64,000 nucleotides of DNA from Apiotrichum sp. Y4204 (lineage: Eukaryota > Basidiomycota > Tremellomycetes > Trichosporonales > Trichosporonaceae), in assembly GCA_025531455.1 (NCBI GenBank), contig JAMYHL010000005.1, positions 992,001-1,056,000 of the forward strand, given 5' to 3'. The position numbers and the translations under genes were made by a program. Below the pieces are notes generated by a model. It was not told the origin of the DNA, searched no databases, and saw only the letters and a program-made list of their open reading frames with translations. Within the stretch, counting starts at the first letter, position 1; each line of letters begins with the position of its first letter. Below, in pieces: positions 1 to 12,000 of this stretch.

Positions 1-1626
1 AGATGCCTATGATGCGGCCCGCAAAGCCCAGGAACGTGCCTGCGCCGACGCCCATGGAGATGAGGTGCGGCTCGGAGCGCAGGTCGAACTGGATGGCGAG
101 CATCGAGTTTTGCAGGCACAGCGCAATGCCGATACCGAGGATCACCTGGTAGCCGTACACATGGCCGATAGACATGCCGTACTTGACGGAATAGAGGAGG
201 CCGGAGCCGACGATGAGGAAGCACGGCCCGGCGACGATGATCCACTTGAACCGGCCCAGCTTTGGGATCATTTTCGCGGAGAACATCATGAAGAAGATCT
301 GCACCAGGATGAGCGGGAGGAGACGGACGCCGGCGCCCGTGGCCGAGAAGTGCCACACGGCCTGCAGGTCGAGGGAGAGCTGGGGTGAGTGGTGCACGCA
401 CTTAGGAGAGGGGATAAACTTGATCACTCACATAGTAGACAACGAGCATGAAGACGGCAAAGATGAATGCAAGGCAGATACTCGAGCCGGCGATGGTGCG
501 GCGGCGGAGGAGGTAGAGCTTGAGCATCTGGCGTTCTTGGCCGAGGAACATCTCCCACGCAATGAAGATGACGGGAAGGACGCCAGTGAGGACGAGCATG
601 GCGATGACTCCGCCATCGCTCCATTTGCGCGTGACGCCGCCCCACTGGAGGGAGAGGATGAGGCAGACGGCCCAGCCCATTGAGATTGTTGCGCCGACCC
701 AGTCGCACCGCAGGAACTGCCACAGCATCTCAGTGCTGTATCCCTTGTAGGTGTCCCTGCGGCCGAGCGGGGGCATGTTGGGCTGGAAGAGGAGGAGGGC
801 GACCAGCGCGAGACCGCCAACGGGGAGGTTGATGTAGAAGCACCAGCGCCATGAGACATGATCGGCAAACGCGCCGCCGATCAGCGGGCCGAGGACGGAC
901 GCCAGGCCGAAGCAAACGCCCTGTGGTGTCAGCTTGGAGGTATAGGAGAGATATTGCGCGGGACTCACTATAAGAGCCAGGTATTGGGCCCGGTCGTGAA
1001 GCGGGGTGATCTCAGCAATCACCACCATGCCGCCCGAGAAGATTCCCGCGGCACCGGCGCCGGCGAGGGCGCGCCCGAAGATGAGGACCTCCATGTTCGG
1101 CGCGACGCCACACACGAGCGAGCCCATCTCGAATATGAAGACGGCGAACATGATGACATGCTTGGACGGGAATATCTCGAGAAACTGCGAGTAGATGAGG
1201 ACAAAAGCAAAGAGCGGAAGGCTGGGGTTAGTCACTATCATCCCAACAGCGGCTACCGTGAAAAACTCACAAGAAACCGGACGCGAGCCAGGGCAGCTGG
1301 CTGAGCGAGTTGAACTGCACGGTAATCTTGGGGATGGCGGTAGCGACGATGAGCTGGTCGAGCGCGAAAAGGAACACCGAAGTCATGAGGGAGGCCATGA
1401 CGGCCCAGAAGCGCCAGGTGGGGAGGGCGAGCGCTGCGCCGTCCCGCTTGTTCTTCTTGGCTCCGAGGGTACCGCGGGACTGCGCGCCCGTGGCGGGTGT
1501 CCTCGCCCCAACATCGGTGGCTGCGGCGTCGGAGCGCGCGCGCGACTTGTCGGACGCCAGCGAGTTTGTGCGCCACATCTTGGCGTGCCCGGCTAGTGTC
1601 GGGGTGGAGCCAGTGTCACCGTTCAT
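1..1626 (-). CDS. MFS multidrug-type transporter, DHA2-like (3' part outside window)
   Basis: Predicted proton-coupled drug or metabolite exporter of the plasma or vacuolar membrane. The ATG is at 1626. I read exons 1271-1626, 969-1221, 432-920 and 379 down to the window edge, all joined in frame by GTGAGT donors. A cytosolic tail of about 75 residues precedes the first membrane helix (LIVATAIP region). Further helices follow, with the loop motif [12 protein letters not shown] and the hallmark stretch around [13 protein letters not shown], which is typical of 14-helix DHA2 carriers. The last visible exon encodes further helices, so the C-terminal helices lie outside the window. It diverges from the protease gene at 2980 across a 1.35 kb gap. 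The substrate cannot be told from sequence. Family call is firm; the DHA2 subclass is likely. Confidence 0.88.
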
Positions 1627-2979
1627 GGGCGGGCAGGTGAGTTGGGAGGTAGGGGTGAGTGAGTGTTGGAGTTTGTCAGTAAGTGCGATAGCGGGTCGAG
1701 CATAGTGAGCAAGTGGACAAGACAGCGATAGTTATAGCCATAATTTCTCGAGATGATGGAATGCGCTGCGAGCCCAAGTCGTCAGATCACAGTGTCCGGG
1801 AATGAGGATGAACAGGCAAAACAGCCCGGTGCCCGAGGTCCCGAGGCCAGCCCGCCGGGCGGGGTGCGCAAGCGCCGCGAAAGCTACCAAGCTCGCATCC
1901 AGAGTTCAGCGACCTGCTCCGACAAGCCGAGCACATGCACACTTGACACTTGATCGGGTGAGTCGTCTTGGCGAGTCGAAATGTGGCCTCTGTCGGCCGC
2001 AAACGTTTGACGTCGTTTGCAGTGGCGAAGGAGGAGCTGTGGGAGAATGTCAGAGTGGAACAAACATTAGCGCGTCATTGGGGAACTGGGCCAGCTGGGG
2101 AGCATTGACTCGCCCCCGACTGTGCGCTACAGCCCGAACGCCGACCAGAGCAACACAGTAGCAGCAACATTCCCTTACCCTGTGTGGCCTGTGGTACGCT
2201 GGCGGTGAGTCGCATTCTACCCCGGTCGCCGAGGTGCCGAGGCTGGAACCAGCTGCTCCCAAAATGTCCGTATTTATTATTAGATTCCCCCCCCAAGCGC
2301 GACTGCCACACTTAGACCTCGATCATTGTTCAGTGCGACGGAACGAGTCAAACAAGTCCTCTCTGCCTCAGGAGCGCATGCATGCATGTTCTGCACTCCG
2401 CCCCCACGCCTGTTTATCGTGCAGGAGACTGCAGCCCTTGCACGTGCCGGTGCCGGCACAATCGGCCGTTTCCCGCCATCCATTCCGCTGAACGCTTGGC
2501 ACTCTGCTCGGCACCACCGCAGCCATGCGTGCCATGCGGCCAGCCTCGGCCTCGGCCTCGGCTCCCACCCCAGCAGGCACTAGTAGTTTGCCTATGGTGC
2601 GCTCATCGCAGCGAGGCACGGATCCGACTGAGATATGCGCTCGTTCATTGCGGACCAGGACAGACCAGTTGTATCTCGGATAGCGAATCTCGGATCCATG
2701 ATCTCTCCACTGGTCGTTGCCAGAGGTGCTCGGCATCGGTGTCGTAAATGAATACGAAGCACTGATGACCGGTGCAGAGCGCTCCTCGGCGATTATCGAT
2801 AACATGAACCCCCCAGCCTTATCAGACAAGACGGAACCAGATATTCCGTTTCATCATCGGACCATCGGGACCGTCGCATCGGATCGTCGGACATCGGCAA
2901 CTGAACTACTACTGACCATTCGTTCACGACTCTCACAACACTCTTCTGCCCCGTCTTCATCCATCTCCAAGGCATCGAC
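1627..2979. other. Divergent intergenic region between MFS transporter and S26 protease
   Basis: No reading frame here looks coding. It should hold both promoters. Visible features are a short AT-rich patch near 2272 and a repeated ATGC palindrome near 2376-2388. I see no recognised regulatory motif. Confidence 0.5.
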
Positions 2980-3719
2980 ATGGCTCGCCTCCGCCCGAAA
3001 TGGGACTCGCGCGAGTTTTGGTTCTTCACGCGCGAAATGGTGGTGCGCTCCGTGCAAATCCTCGCTGCGGGCCACCTCCTCACTGAAGCGATCGCATGCC
3101 CGGTCCCATGCGGCGGGTTCAGCATGATGCCGACGATCAACCACAGCGGCGACTGTGTGCTGGTGACTCCGCTTCCGTTTTGGCGCCCGCGGTGGCTGTT
3201 TGGCGGTGGGCGGCCCCCCGCGCGCGGCGATCTGGTGGTATACCGCAAGCCGACGGAACCGCAGAGCGTCGTCCTCAAGCGTGTAGTTGCCGTCGAGGGC
3301 GACATTGTGGAGATCGACCCCCGCCGCGGAGGCGTGACATGGAGCAACGCGGTGCGCAGCCCGGACGATGGGTGGGGAGAGGGCAAGTTCTCCCGCGTGC
3401 CAAAGGGCCATGTGTGGTGCTCGGGCGACAATATCTCCAACTCGTCCGACTCGCGTGATTACGGCCCGGTGCCTGTTGCGAGCATCAAGGCCATGGCGAT
3501 TGCAAAAGTGAGTGCGAAGGATGCCGGGGAGACGGGGCGCCGGGGAAGGGAGCGCAAAGGTTTCTTGCCAGATGTCTGCTCTCTGTCGTCTGTCTGTCGT
3601 GTGTGAGAATAGGCTGACTCCAGGTCTGGCGAGGCGGCCGGCCATGCTGGGAGCCGCTAAGCAACAACCTGCAGTATCTCGGCGAGTCGCCACATCCACA
3701 GCCCGCCTGGAGGATGTAG
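2980..3719 (+). CDS. Mitochondrial inner membrane protease subunit-like signal peptidase (S26)
   Basis: Membrane-bound Ser/Lys peptidase that removes bipartite presequences of intermembrane-space proteins at the inner mitochondrial membrane. Exons are 2980-3507 and 3624-3719 (207 aa), joined in phase 0 by a GTGAGT donor. A short hydrophobic segment near residues 22-38 can anchor the protein. The nucleophile is Ser48 in GGFSMMPT and the general base is Lys100 in VVLKRVVAVEGD. The conserved box GDNISNSSDSRDYGPVP follows at about 149-165. Length suits IMP1/IMP2 rather than the ER signal peptidase Sec11. I cannot decide between IMP1 and IMP2: the extra loop at about 111-140 and the C-terminal tail are not diagnostic to me. 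The start is the only ATG giving an N-terminal anchor before the catalytic Ser. Confidence 0.88.
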
Positions 3720-6700
3720 TGTAGCCCAGCGATTCTTGCTTTTATTTCACTCCCCGACGCGCTCAGTTTCTTGTCATCGCCGCGACCACTTCGGATTAGC
3801 CAACTACACGGAACCCGCGCGTCCTGTCCGCCTTCGGTGCTTTCGTCGCATGACATTGCGGGCTCACAGCGCTACTCATCCCCCGAGGGCTACCCTACGC
3901 CGAGTATCCGGCCATCTGCCTCCTACCTCTTCGTCACCTCCTCTCCCAGGCATCGAAGGTCGTTTACCCGCCGACATTTGTATCCCTAATTCTGCAATCT
4001 TACAATAGCATATGCATTGATACCAGGCTCGAACGAAAATACTCTATGCTTGGTTGCGGTGAACCGTCCCCCCTGTTTACCCTCGGATCATATTTGCGTT
4101 GGATCCAACCCCTTCATACGCGCTCTGCTCTCTATCGGTGTCCCCGACTCGAGACTGGGAGAGAAAATCTGTGCGGTCTGAAGACTCGATCCTAAACGGA
4201 TCATGGCTGTCACTGTGCCGTAATGGCAGAATGGACGCCAATGGACGCGGACGAGTGTACGCCGACGGACTGGGTGTGGACAGATCTCAAATCTCCTTCG
4301 GCGCCGGCAGTTTGTCGTTCACACGGTGCATACCCGTGGAGCGTGACGGAACTCGGCTTAGAAGGCGCAGACGCGACACAACTGACAGATTGAGTACTGC
4401 ATTTCCTTCAATGCCGAGGGGATCAAGAGTAAAAGTATCGAGGGGTTCTGGACATGGTCAGAGCGATGCCCCAGCGTCGATCATACAGTAAGATGCTTGG
4501 GCGTCGAGCCTTTGTGGACATTCCGGTGCCTAATGGACAGACTTGTCACGTCAGCCTGCCCATGGGAAGCAAATTACAAACAAGCTGTGCCGATTTGATT
4601 TTCTTGTAAAGTTACAAAGGGAGACACCCGACTAACCGTCACACTTGCACACATGGCTGCCGATTCCCTTGGCTGTCGTGATCGCGGACCCATATGGTTT
4701 GGCGGATGCTTACCACGGAGATTCCCGAATGGTTAATGGGCTCAGACTGCTTCCCGTGGCATGGGCAGAGAACGAAAAAAGAATGGTAAGAAATGATCAG
4801 GGCTGGGACCCGCAGTGGGGCGAGTTGAATCAACAGTGAGGCGACTTGAAGCAACTATTGGAACAATAACTGTCAGAGTGACACCTGCGTATGGTGAGTC
4901 CTGCGTATGGTGAGTCTTCAACCTCTCAATCTACCATCTCCAGGCTCTACGCGTCTTCGGTCAGCTCCATTGAGGTTGGCCGACCTTCCTCCCCTTGCTA
5001 ATGGCTCTTTAGTCATTTGCCAGCTCCTTGTAGACTCCCTGCACAGGCAAATGTGACTGCTAACGACACCAGCCACGTTCCGCTCTCCGAATCGTCGGCC
5101 GTCGGAACAGAAAACGAAATCAGGTTCTCAGTAATTCCCGTGGCGCAGGCGGCCAGGAGAATGGAGGCTGATCACTGATGAGGATGTTGAGGGGGCCGGG
5201 AACGCGAAGAAACGCGGCCCGTGCGGGCCAAAAGGAACGGTACCGAGCTCGCGATTTCGAAAGCTTATGTCCCGCGTCGCGCGTGTCTCGTGCACAGATA
5301 AAATTGCTTCATGTGCAGCCAAGTTCCGGGGCTACATAAACCCGAAAGCGCAGGGCTGGTGCACGCGCGCACGGTCCCCCGGCAAGAGGCACCTTTGGGT
5401 GTTCGGCACGCTCGCGGCCTCTGCGCTCGGACCACTTTGTGCCACTCGGCATCGCGGCACGGCCACACTGGGCGTTATTCGTGGCACCCCGATTGTGGAT
5501 CGTGGCATGACACATCGGGGATTGTGGCAGCCCCGACGTGGCTGCGACAAACTGCGACAAACCGTAACTGGAGAAAAATCGGGGTAAAGTAGGAGCCCAA
5601 GCCGGCAGACGCAGCGATCTTTGAGATGGCTTGATAGTTGTGCGCGCATCCAGGGGCTGACGGATGGCGAAGCGTCGGGTGTTAAGGATGAGTTTTTGGA
5701 AAGAGCTGTCAAAAGGTTTGCGCTTGGTATGACAGTGACTCGAAGGAAAAGAATGCCCATTTTGAAGGACTCTGTGTCCTGTTGATTCACCATGATCGAC
5801 CTCCTCGATCCGGGACAGCCGTTTGTCTTGCCGGCAAAATTGCACTGCTGAGAATCTGGAGAGAGATCTCCTGTCCTGCAATGTTAAACAAGGAGATCTG
5901 TGTGCCAACACACCTGTGCATGCGGCGCAATACCTTCGCACAGGGGTGCCCAGAGCCATTGGCCATTGCGGTGCCATCCGCGTTCACCGGGCGTTTCAGT
6001 TGTGTGGTCGGGTCATACGCAACCCGGAAACGAAACGGGACGGTCGCCGAGTGCCCCTTGCAGCGGGTTGCAGCGGGACTGCGCAGAGATGCCCAGCACC
6101 GCCAGTGCCGTGATGCCACAGGGCGGCGGGATGCTGGGGCCATATGTCTTGGTGTTCTCTGTGAGATCGCGACAGTCGTCAAGTTGAGAAATCGCGACGC
6201 CAACTGGACCGCATAGGACTCACTCACCTCGCGGCGGAGGCGATTTCGGGGTGAAGCCCCTCGGAGGAAGTCTTCTTGTTGGACCCTACATGTGGGCATT
6301 TAAATATGTATTTCCATCTTATCTCAGCTGAGGGCATTGCTCGCGCCAAACACGGGCTAGCTGTTTGTCGTCTCCAGCACACAACAACCCCAACGACAAC
6401 GACGAGGCTGGTGACGGGTTGTCAACGACCAACGTGGCGAACAGTCATCGTGCGTCCTTTCTTGGCGCCATTCCATCGGAAGGTTTGTGTTCCCGATCAC
6501 AACTCCTGAAACTCTGGTGTTCTGGCCATCGCCGGGACAGCTCCAGGGTGATGGGGGAGCCGTTTCGTCATGATGACGACACGAGGTCGTCGAGGGTGTT
6601 TGCGACACCACGCGGTAAACATCCATACCAGAATCACTAGCTAATGCCTAACGAATCCACTCCAATGCATACAATAATAATGTGTACGGTCATTGCTCAC

Positions 6701-7502
6701 CAAAACGGTTTGAGCTACGAGGCGGGGGCTGATGATCGTGAATGTATCAAGGACGGATGTATCGAGGACGCGGCGTGTGTTGACTTCTATAGCGGCATGC
6801 AAAAGACCTAGGATAATCCGATGGAATATTCTGAAGCGAATAATGAAGAGACGAGTCATCCGACCGGCAATGGTCAAGGCCAGCGTTTGCCCAAAGCCCA
6901 GAACTACGCCACCCCAGACGAGACCCCGGATTTGTTATGCTGTACAGGGCGACCCGACTCGGCGAGGCGTTTGGGAGTTAGACATGTGCCACTGAATCGA
7001 GTCGAAGCCATCGACATCTATATTTGTCCCCCATGGTCTGGCACCAAGCAGTCCATCCAACGCAAACCAACCCAGCCGGTCCACGAAGGTAACAGAGCAG
7101 GAAGTTCGTCACCGATGTTGCGATGGCTGCCATGCCGTCGCTGCTGCCGGCGGCTAGAGAGTACACGGGTCGTCTGGTAGTACGAGTATGTGTCATGGTG
7201 AGCCCGGCGGGCTTGCGGCTTGGCGCTCGTTCTGTGTATAGTCAGCTCCCTGTCCACTCTCTTCTATGCTCCCTTCTCCTCGGGGCTGGTGCGATATAAG
7301 GTTCCAAAATAGAGTACACAGGGCCGGGACCTGCCCAGGAAACACAGCCGCCCGGTCTCCGGTCCTCCGATGGTAGTCAGGGCACACACGGGGTGAAATG
7401 TATCAACCAACAGCACGGGCAAGGGGCAATGCCGTAAGCAATTTCAAGCCGAGGCTCTGGGACCCCCAGGACATGAGACTCATGGAACTGGTCCCCCTTA
7501 TC
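3720..7502. other. Gene-poor stretch, lower GC
   Basis: No recognisable gene. A perfect tandem duplication of 16 bp lies at 4884-4915. Several unconvincing open frames lie on the minus strand between 5309 and 6299; none has a domain I recognise or the G/C third-position bias of real genes in this window. No transposon ends, tRNA or rRNA seen. Confidence 0.5.
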
Positions 7503-9034
7503 TCACTGCATGCCCACGCGCGATTTCGGGGGCAAACTTATGCGCAGCTCGGCGTCCTGTGAGAGAACACTAGCGCTGCCACAATGTTCTGAGGAAAGCG
7601 GCACTTTGAAGGCCGAAAGCCGTGCACGCGCGAGGCGCTGGGTGGGATTCTTACCTTGCGGGTATTAAGCTTGTACCCCTGGCGGGCAAAGTGTTCGGCA
7701 AGCTCTGTTGGTTTGGGCAGGCCCGGGAAACTTGCCCAAATCAGTATTCTACAACGCTGGGTACTCAATGCCATGAACTTACTTGCGCGGAGCGTAGACC
7801 TGAAAGTCGGCGGTTCTGCACTCTGTCAAGTGCCGGATAGGACGGCGGTTGGGACCTTCGACGGCCGAAGTATCAAAACATCGAAATCGAAGGGAATATC
7901 TGTTGTTAGCTTCTCGTCTCATGATGACGGTCAGGCGGGCGAACAGCTCGCCATTGAGAATCTCACCGTCCTTCGTGCCGAACAAGCAGATCCTGGAGAG
8001 GTCAACAGAGGGACATTGCGATCGCACGCACTGTGAACAAGAACCACAGCCCTAGCCCCCCGTCCATGGCAGCGACGCGTATCCCGGCCACATTAGGGTT
8101 ACCGTGAAGGCTATAGTGGTAGTTTTGGGCAGAATGGGATTCATTATTTGGGCCGAACCGTGATCGACGCGACGTGCGACCTCCTCGGCCACTCAAGTCG
8201 CTGCCTCTTGAGGGCGGTGTCGTGTCATCCGGGTCTAATTCGTCTTCCTCCTCACTCGAGTGTCCGTCAATATATCCATCCATACGTCCATCGACAATGC
8301 GCCGTCGACGGTCGCGGCGAGAAGGTGATCCAGACGATTTCGGCCGCCCTCGGGGAGACAGGGATCGACGCTCTGCCTGACGTGAAGAGCGGGATCCTTC
8401 CCCCCGCGGTGGCAACAAAATTGCCGCGCACATCATCTCTCTAACCTCTACCCCCCTGTCAGATGTCAGTAGAGAACGATAAGAAGGTCATGGCTGCAAG
8501 CCGCTTTGATACACACGCGGGGTCGACTAGCACTCCAGGTCCTGCGCCACCTTGGTCGTGTTCGCGTATCCATAGACGGATAATCGGAGTAGGTGCGATC
8601 GATCTCCTGTCCTTTTCTGTTTTCCGGCGACCAACGGCTGGTTCCTGTGCAACTTCCATGAAAAAGCTGTGGATCATGTCAGCAGCTGCGATCAAATAAA
8701 CTGATAGCCGCGGCGTTGAGGACGACGCTAGTCTCAACAAGCTTATCGGAAGCAATCGATGGGTCTCAGACTAGTCCAGCGCACGGCCCGATCGGCGGAC
8801 GCTAGTCATCCATGCTTATCATTAAAGACAAACTGATGGCACTCGCAACTCGCACCCACTCGGTACTCACCTCATCCATCGTCCTCTGAACAACCCGGTC
8901 GGATAAAAGGTCACCGGTGACCAGTCCTGCCCATTATTGCGCGGCCCTGGTTGTGCTTGTATCTGCTCCTGCTGGGACCAGGGGGAGGCGGTGGTGGCGC
9001 CGGCTCCATCGGGCTGTTGGTTGGCAGCAGACAT
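7503..9034 (-). CDS. Velvet-domain transcriptional regulator, VelB/VosA-like
   Basis: Velvet factors are fungal DNA-binding regulators of development and secondary metabolism that act as homo- or heterodimers in the nucleus. I reconstruct seven exons: 8871-9034, 8517-8666, 8032-8455, 7967-7992 (26 nt), 7783-7899, 7655-7730 and 7503-7556. All join in frame, giving 336 aa. Family signatures in order are FFMEVAQEP, KDRRSIAPTPIIRL, a hydrophobic strand ending LWFLFTDLLVRHEGRYSLRF, then FPGLPKPTELAEHFARQG. These match the velvet pattern (QQP, DRRP.PPP, F.F.DL.VR.EG.YRLRF, FPG...ST.L...FA.QG). About 75 residues rich in Arg, Ser and Asp/Glu interrupt the domain, as in VelB. The ATG at 9034 is the first in frame after a stop. 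Splice sites are inferred; the family call is strong. Confidence 0.85.
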
Positions 9035-12000
9035 GGGAGGAGAGGGTTGTGGCGGTGGTGGCGCGACGGCGTGGAACACCGCCGTCCGCGCCAGCTATGC
9101 ACAGGAGTGGTGAATGGAGGGTAGCGGAGGGGGAGAGGGGAAGGGAGCGGTCAGGTTGACGAGTCCGTGTTGGTGATGCCGAATGTGATGATGTGTGAAC
9201 GAAACGTAAACTTGGTGATCACAAGATGGGGATGGATGGTGAATGTTGCGAGATGACCGGGTTTGGCGGCGGTTGAATGTCCTTTGGAGCCCAGAGAGCG
9301 CAAGAGTGACTGTGGCTGCGGGCTTGCGAGTGGAGGAGCTAAAACTGGGAGACTTTCAAGCGGGAATGGGGTGGAGGGCAATCGAGACGACGTGCTGGCT
9401 GCCACTTTTAAACCCTAAGCGTGTTGCTTCCGATGAAGGGGCACGCCAGCAAGGGGAGGGGAAGGGGGACCTGGCCGACTTTGGCAAGGACGGAGCAGAA
9501 GGGCAGAGAGAGAGAGAGGGGCAAGGCGGAGGGCGAGTGGGAGGGTCGGGGCCTGGGGAGGAGAGGGGTTAAGGGGAGAGGCAAGGGCCGGGCCTGGGAG
9601 CTTACCTTGTCGGGCAGGAGGCCTGAACCCAGGAGAGAGCGTGTGGAGAGGACCGGGCAAGGGCCCAGAGCCACGACCAAAATGCACACGGATGACACAC
9701 ACAGGACCGAGGGTCAATAAAGTCCCCACCTGAAAGCGCGTAAGCCAGTGCTGGTGGTCCGATGCCGTATGATCGTATAAAGTGATGCACAACAATTGTA
9801 CCAAGTATGCGCAGGCGGTGTGTCTTAGACTGCTGTGGTGGCTGTGGCTGCTGTCGCCTTGATTCCAGAGTTCCAGGTGTGCACTGCGATGTGCTGGAGA
9901 ACGACGACGCCACGGAGGCTGGAAGGTATGCAGGAGTATGCACTCCTATCGCAGAGTAATATAGCCGAAGACACGGAGAAAGGGGATGGTCGATTCAGAG
10001 CTGAATTGCGCTACTCCTGCGGTTTCTGGTGCGCACGAATTATGACACCCGCGAAACAATGCGCCCAAAGTGATGGACGGCGAAGAAGCGGAGATGCTGC
10101 AGAAACCAGACACGGCCGACGTTCAAGTTCGAGACCAAGATCAAGATCCAGAGTGTGCCCAAGCTGGATCCAAAACAGTTGCTTGCTGACACAGCACAGC
10201 AATGGGGGCCAGTAGATCTCTCCAGGGACGCGTCGAGGTGGAGCTTGTGACGGCCTTCTCTTCTAGGAGCGTTGGAAGACACTAGGCTTGACGACGGAAT
10301 TTAGCGCGGATTCGTAAGATTGGAAACGAAACGAGTGGCAGTCGGGAGAGGGCGACTGGTGCCACCTTGCCGTGATAGTTCGACTGGACAGCCTATCCTA
10401 GTTGACGAGGCGGGATGGAAGGTGCACGCGGTGTTTATTCTCCGACAGTGGTGGGAGGAACGTGGTGGAAGGAGTCCAGTGTAGAGGTAATTGAGATCCG
10501 TGTACGTGTGAGGTGAACCTTGTCTGTCCCGTGCTTGTTGGAGCTCGCAGCTGATGCCGGTTGGTCGTTAGGACAACGTCGACATGCGATGGATGTCGTG
10601 GCGAAAGGGAGGGGAAACGGAAGAGGTTGGAGATTCGACCAACCAGCCAGGTGTAGTGGGCAAACGGACGACGTGCAGTCTGGATGAAGTTTTGCTTTGA
10701 TGAGATGTACAGTATGGTTGGAAGAAGGAGTGACATTTCTGCCACCGAGACAGGAGGTTACAGGAGGCTACAGGAGGCGGCAAGCACGGTCGTCCGTGGG
10801 GTTGACGGAAAAAAAAAGTCAAGCGTCCACCTGGAACTGTAGTTCCAACCACTGATCGGGACCAGTGCCCTTGATCAAAGCAGTCACCACGTCCTGATTT
10901 GATATTCAGTGCGAGGAGGGGAATGCTGGGGCGGTCGCTGGGCTGGGGAAGGGGACTTGAGATCCCCTCATCAAGATGCATGCCTCATTGCCTGTCAAAG
11001 CCTAGGCCCAGGCCTGCGCTCGGAACTTGTGGGCTGAAGAGAATAGAAGAGGTTAGGTGCTGGAGTCTCCTTCCGATTCCTATTTTGAGCTTAGGACGGC
11101 CGGAAGGACGATGAGGCTGCTCTGGACTGAATAGCAAGGACAACCGCGTATGGACAATGGAAGGGCGGTGCAGCATCAAGAGGGTACAACCACAGGTGTG
11201 CATAGAGTCCAGCGACGCGCGGCGTCCTCTACCCGTTCGGCTGAGGCTGGCCGTACGGAAACAATGAACCGACCGCTTAGTTCAAGCTGTGGCTGACGGC
11301 TGCGGCGTGTCGAGGGTCCGTCGACGAACAGGAAACAGAAGCGATCCAATTGCTCCAGCGAACGGACGTACAGTAGGCCCTCACAGCCTGAAACGAGCTT
11401 CCAATCGCTCCCCGCCAAGGCAGAACAATCTATTTTCAAGACGACCATGGAGAACAGGCTGCGACGCATTAATCGTCGACAGTTGCGCCACTGGCCGCGG
11501 GCAAAACCAACAACAGGAAACAGGATGACAAACAAAGGAGCAACCACAACAAAACAAGCTCCTACAATGTGGCACCGAGCGCCATTGCCCGTTTCCTGAG
11601 AACACTCCGTGCAAATGTGTTTTCCCTATTTGTCTCCGTGGTCGTAATCCTCACATGCTTCCGGGGTCATGAAACGCACAGAAGGAGACAGATGACAAGT
11701 ACATACAGACATGCTGTCAGGGTAAAAGGGTGGCTGCAGTGCTGCGGTGCTGCAGTGCCGAGGGATGTGGTATCGCCAGTCCCAGCGTGGGCCACTCTGT
11801 GATCAGCAGTTTAGCCTCATTTTGGTCTCGCACCGAGCGAGTCCGAGCTGGGAAGCTTGGCGGTGATCACTCTTTGGGCGGCTTACGTGGGAAGACGGAG
11901 GCAAGGAAATAATAAGGATGCAACGCCCGTGGGTCTGTGCGTGCACGATGGTATGGAATCCTCGCGCGGCGCGAAATCGGCACGAGACCAACCTCATCAG

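Noticed and set aside
5309..6299. Overlapping minus-strand frames of 150-220 codons
   Set aside because: No domain, weak third-position bias, and several frames equally open; treated as non-coding.
9034..9079. Upstream extension of the velvet protein (FHAVAPPPPQ)
   Set aside because: Begins at a GTG codon with a stop just upstream and no ATG, so the start is placed at 9034.
10115..10160. tRNA-like B-box resemblance (GTTCGAGACC)
   Set aside because: No matching A box, anticodon arm or acceptor stem could be folded around it; no tRNA found anywhere.
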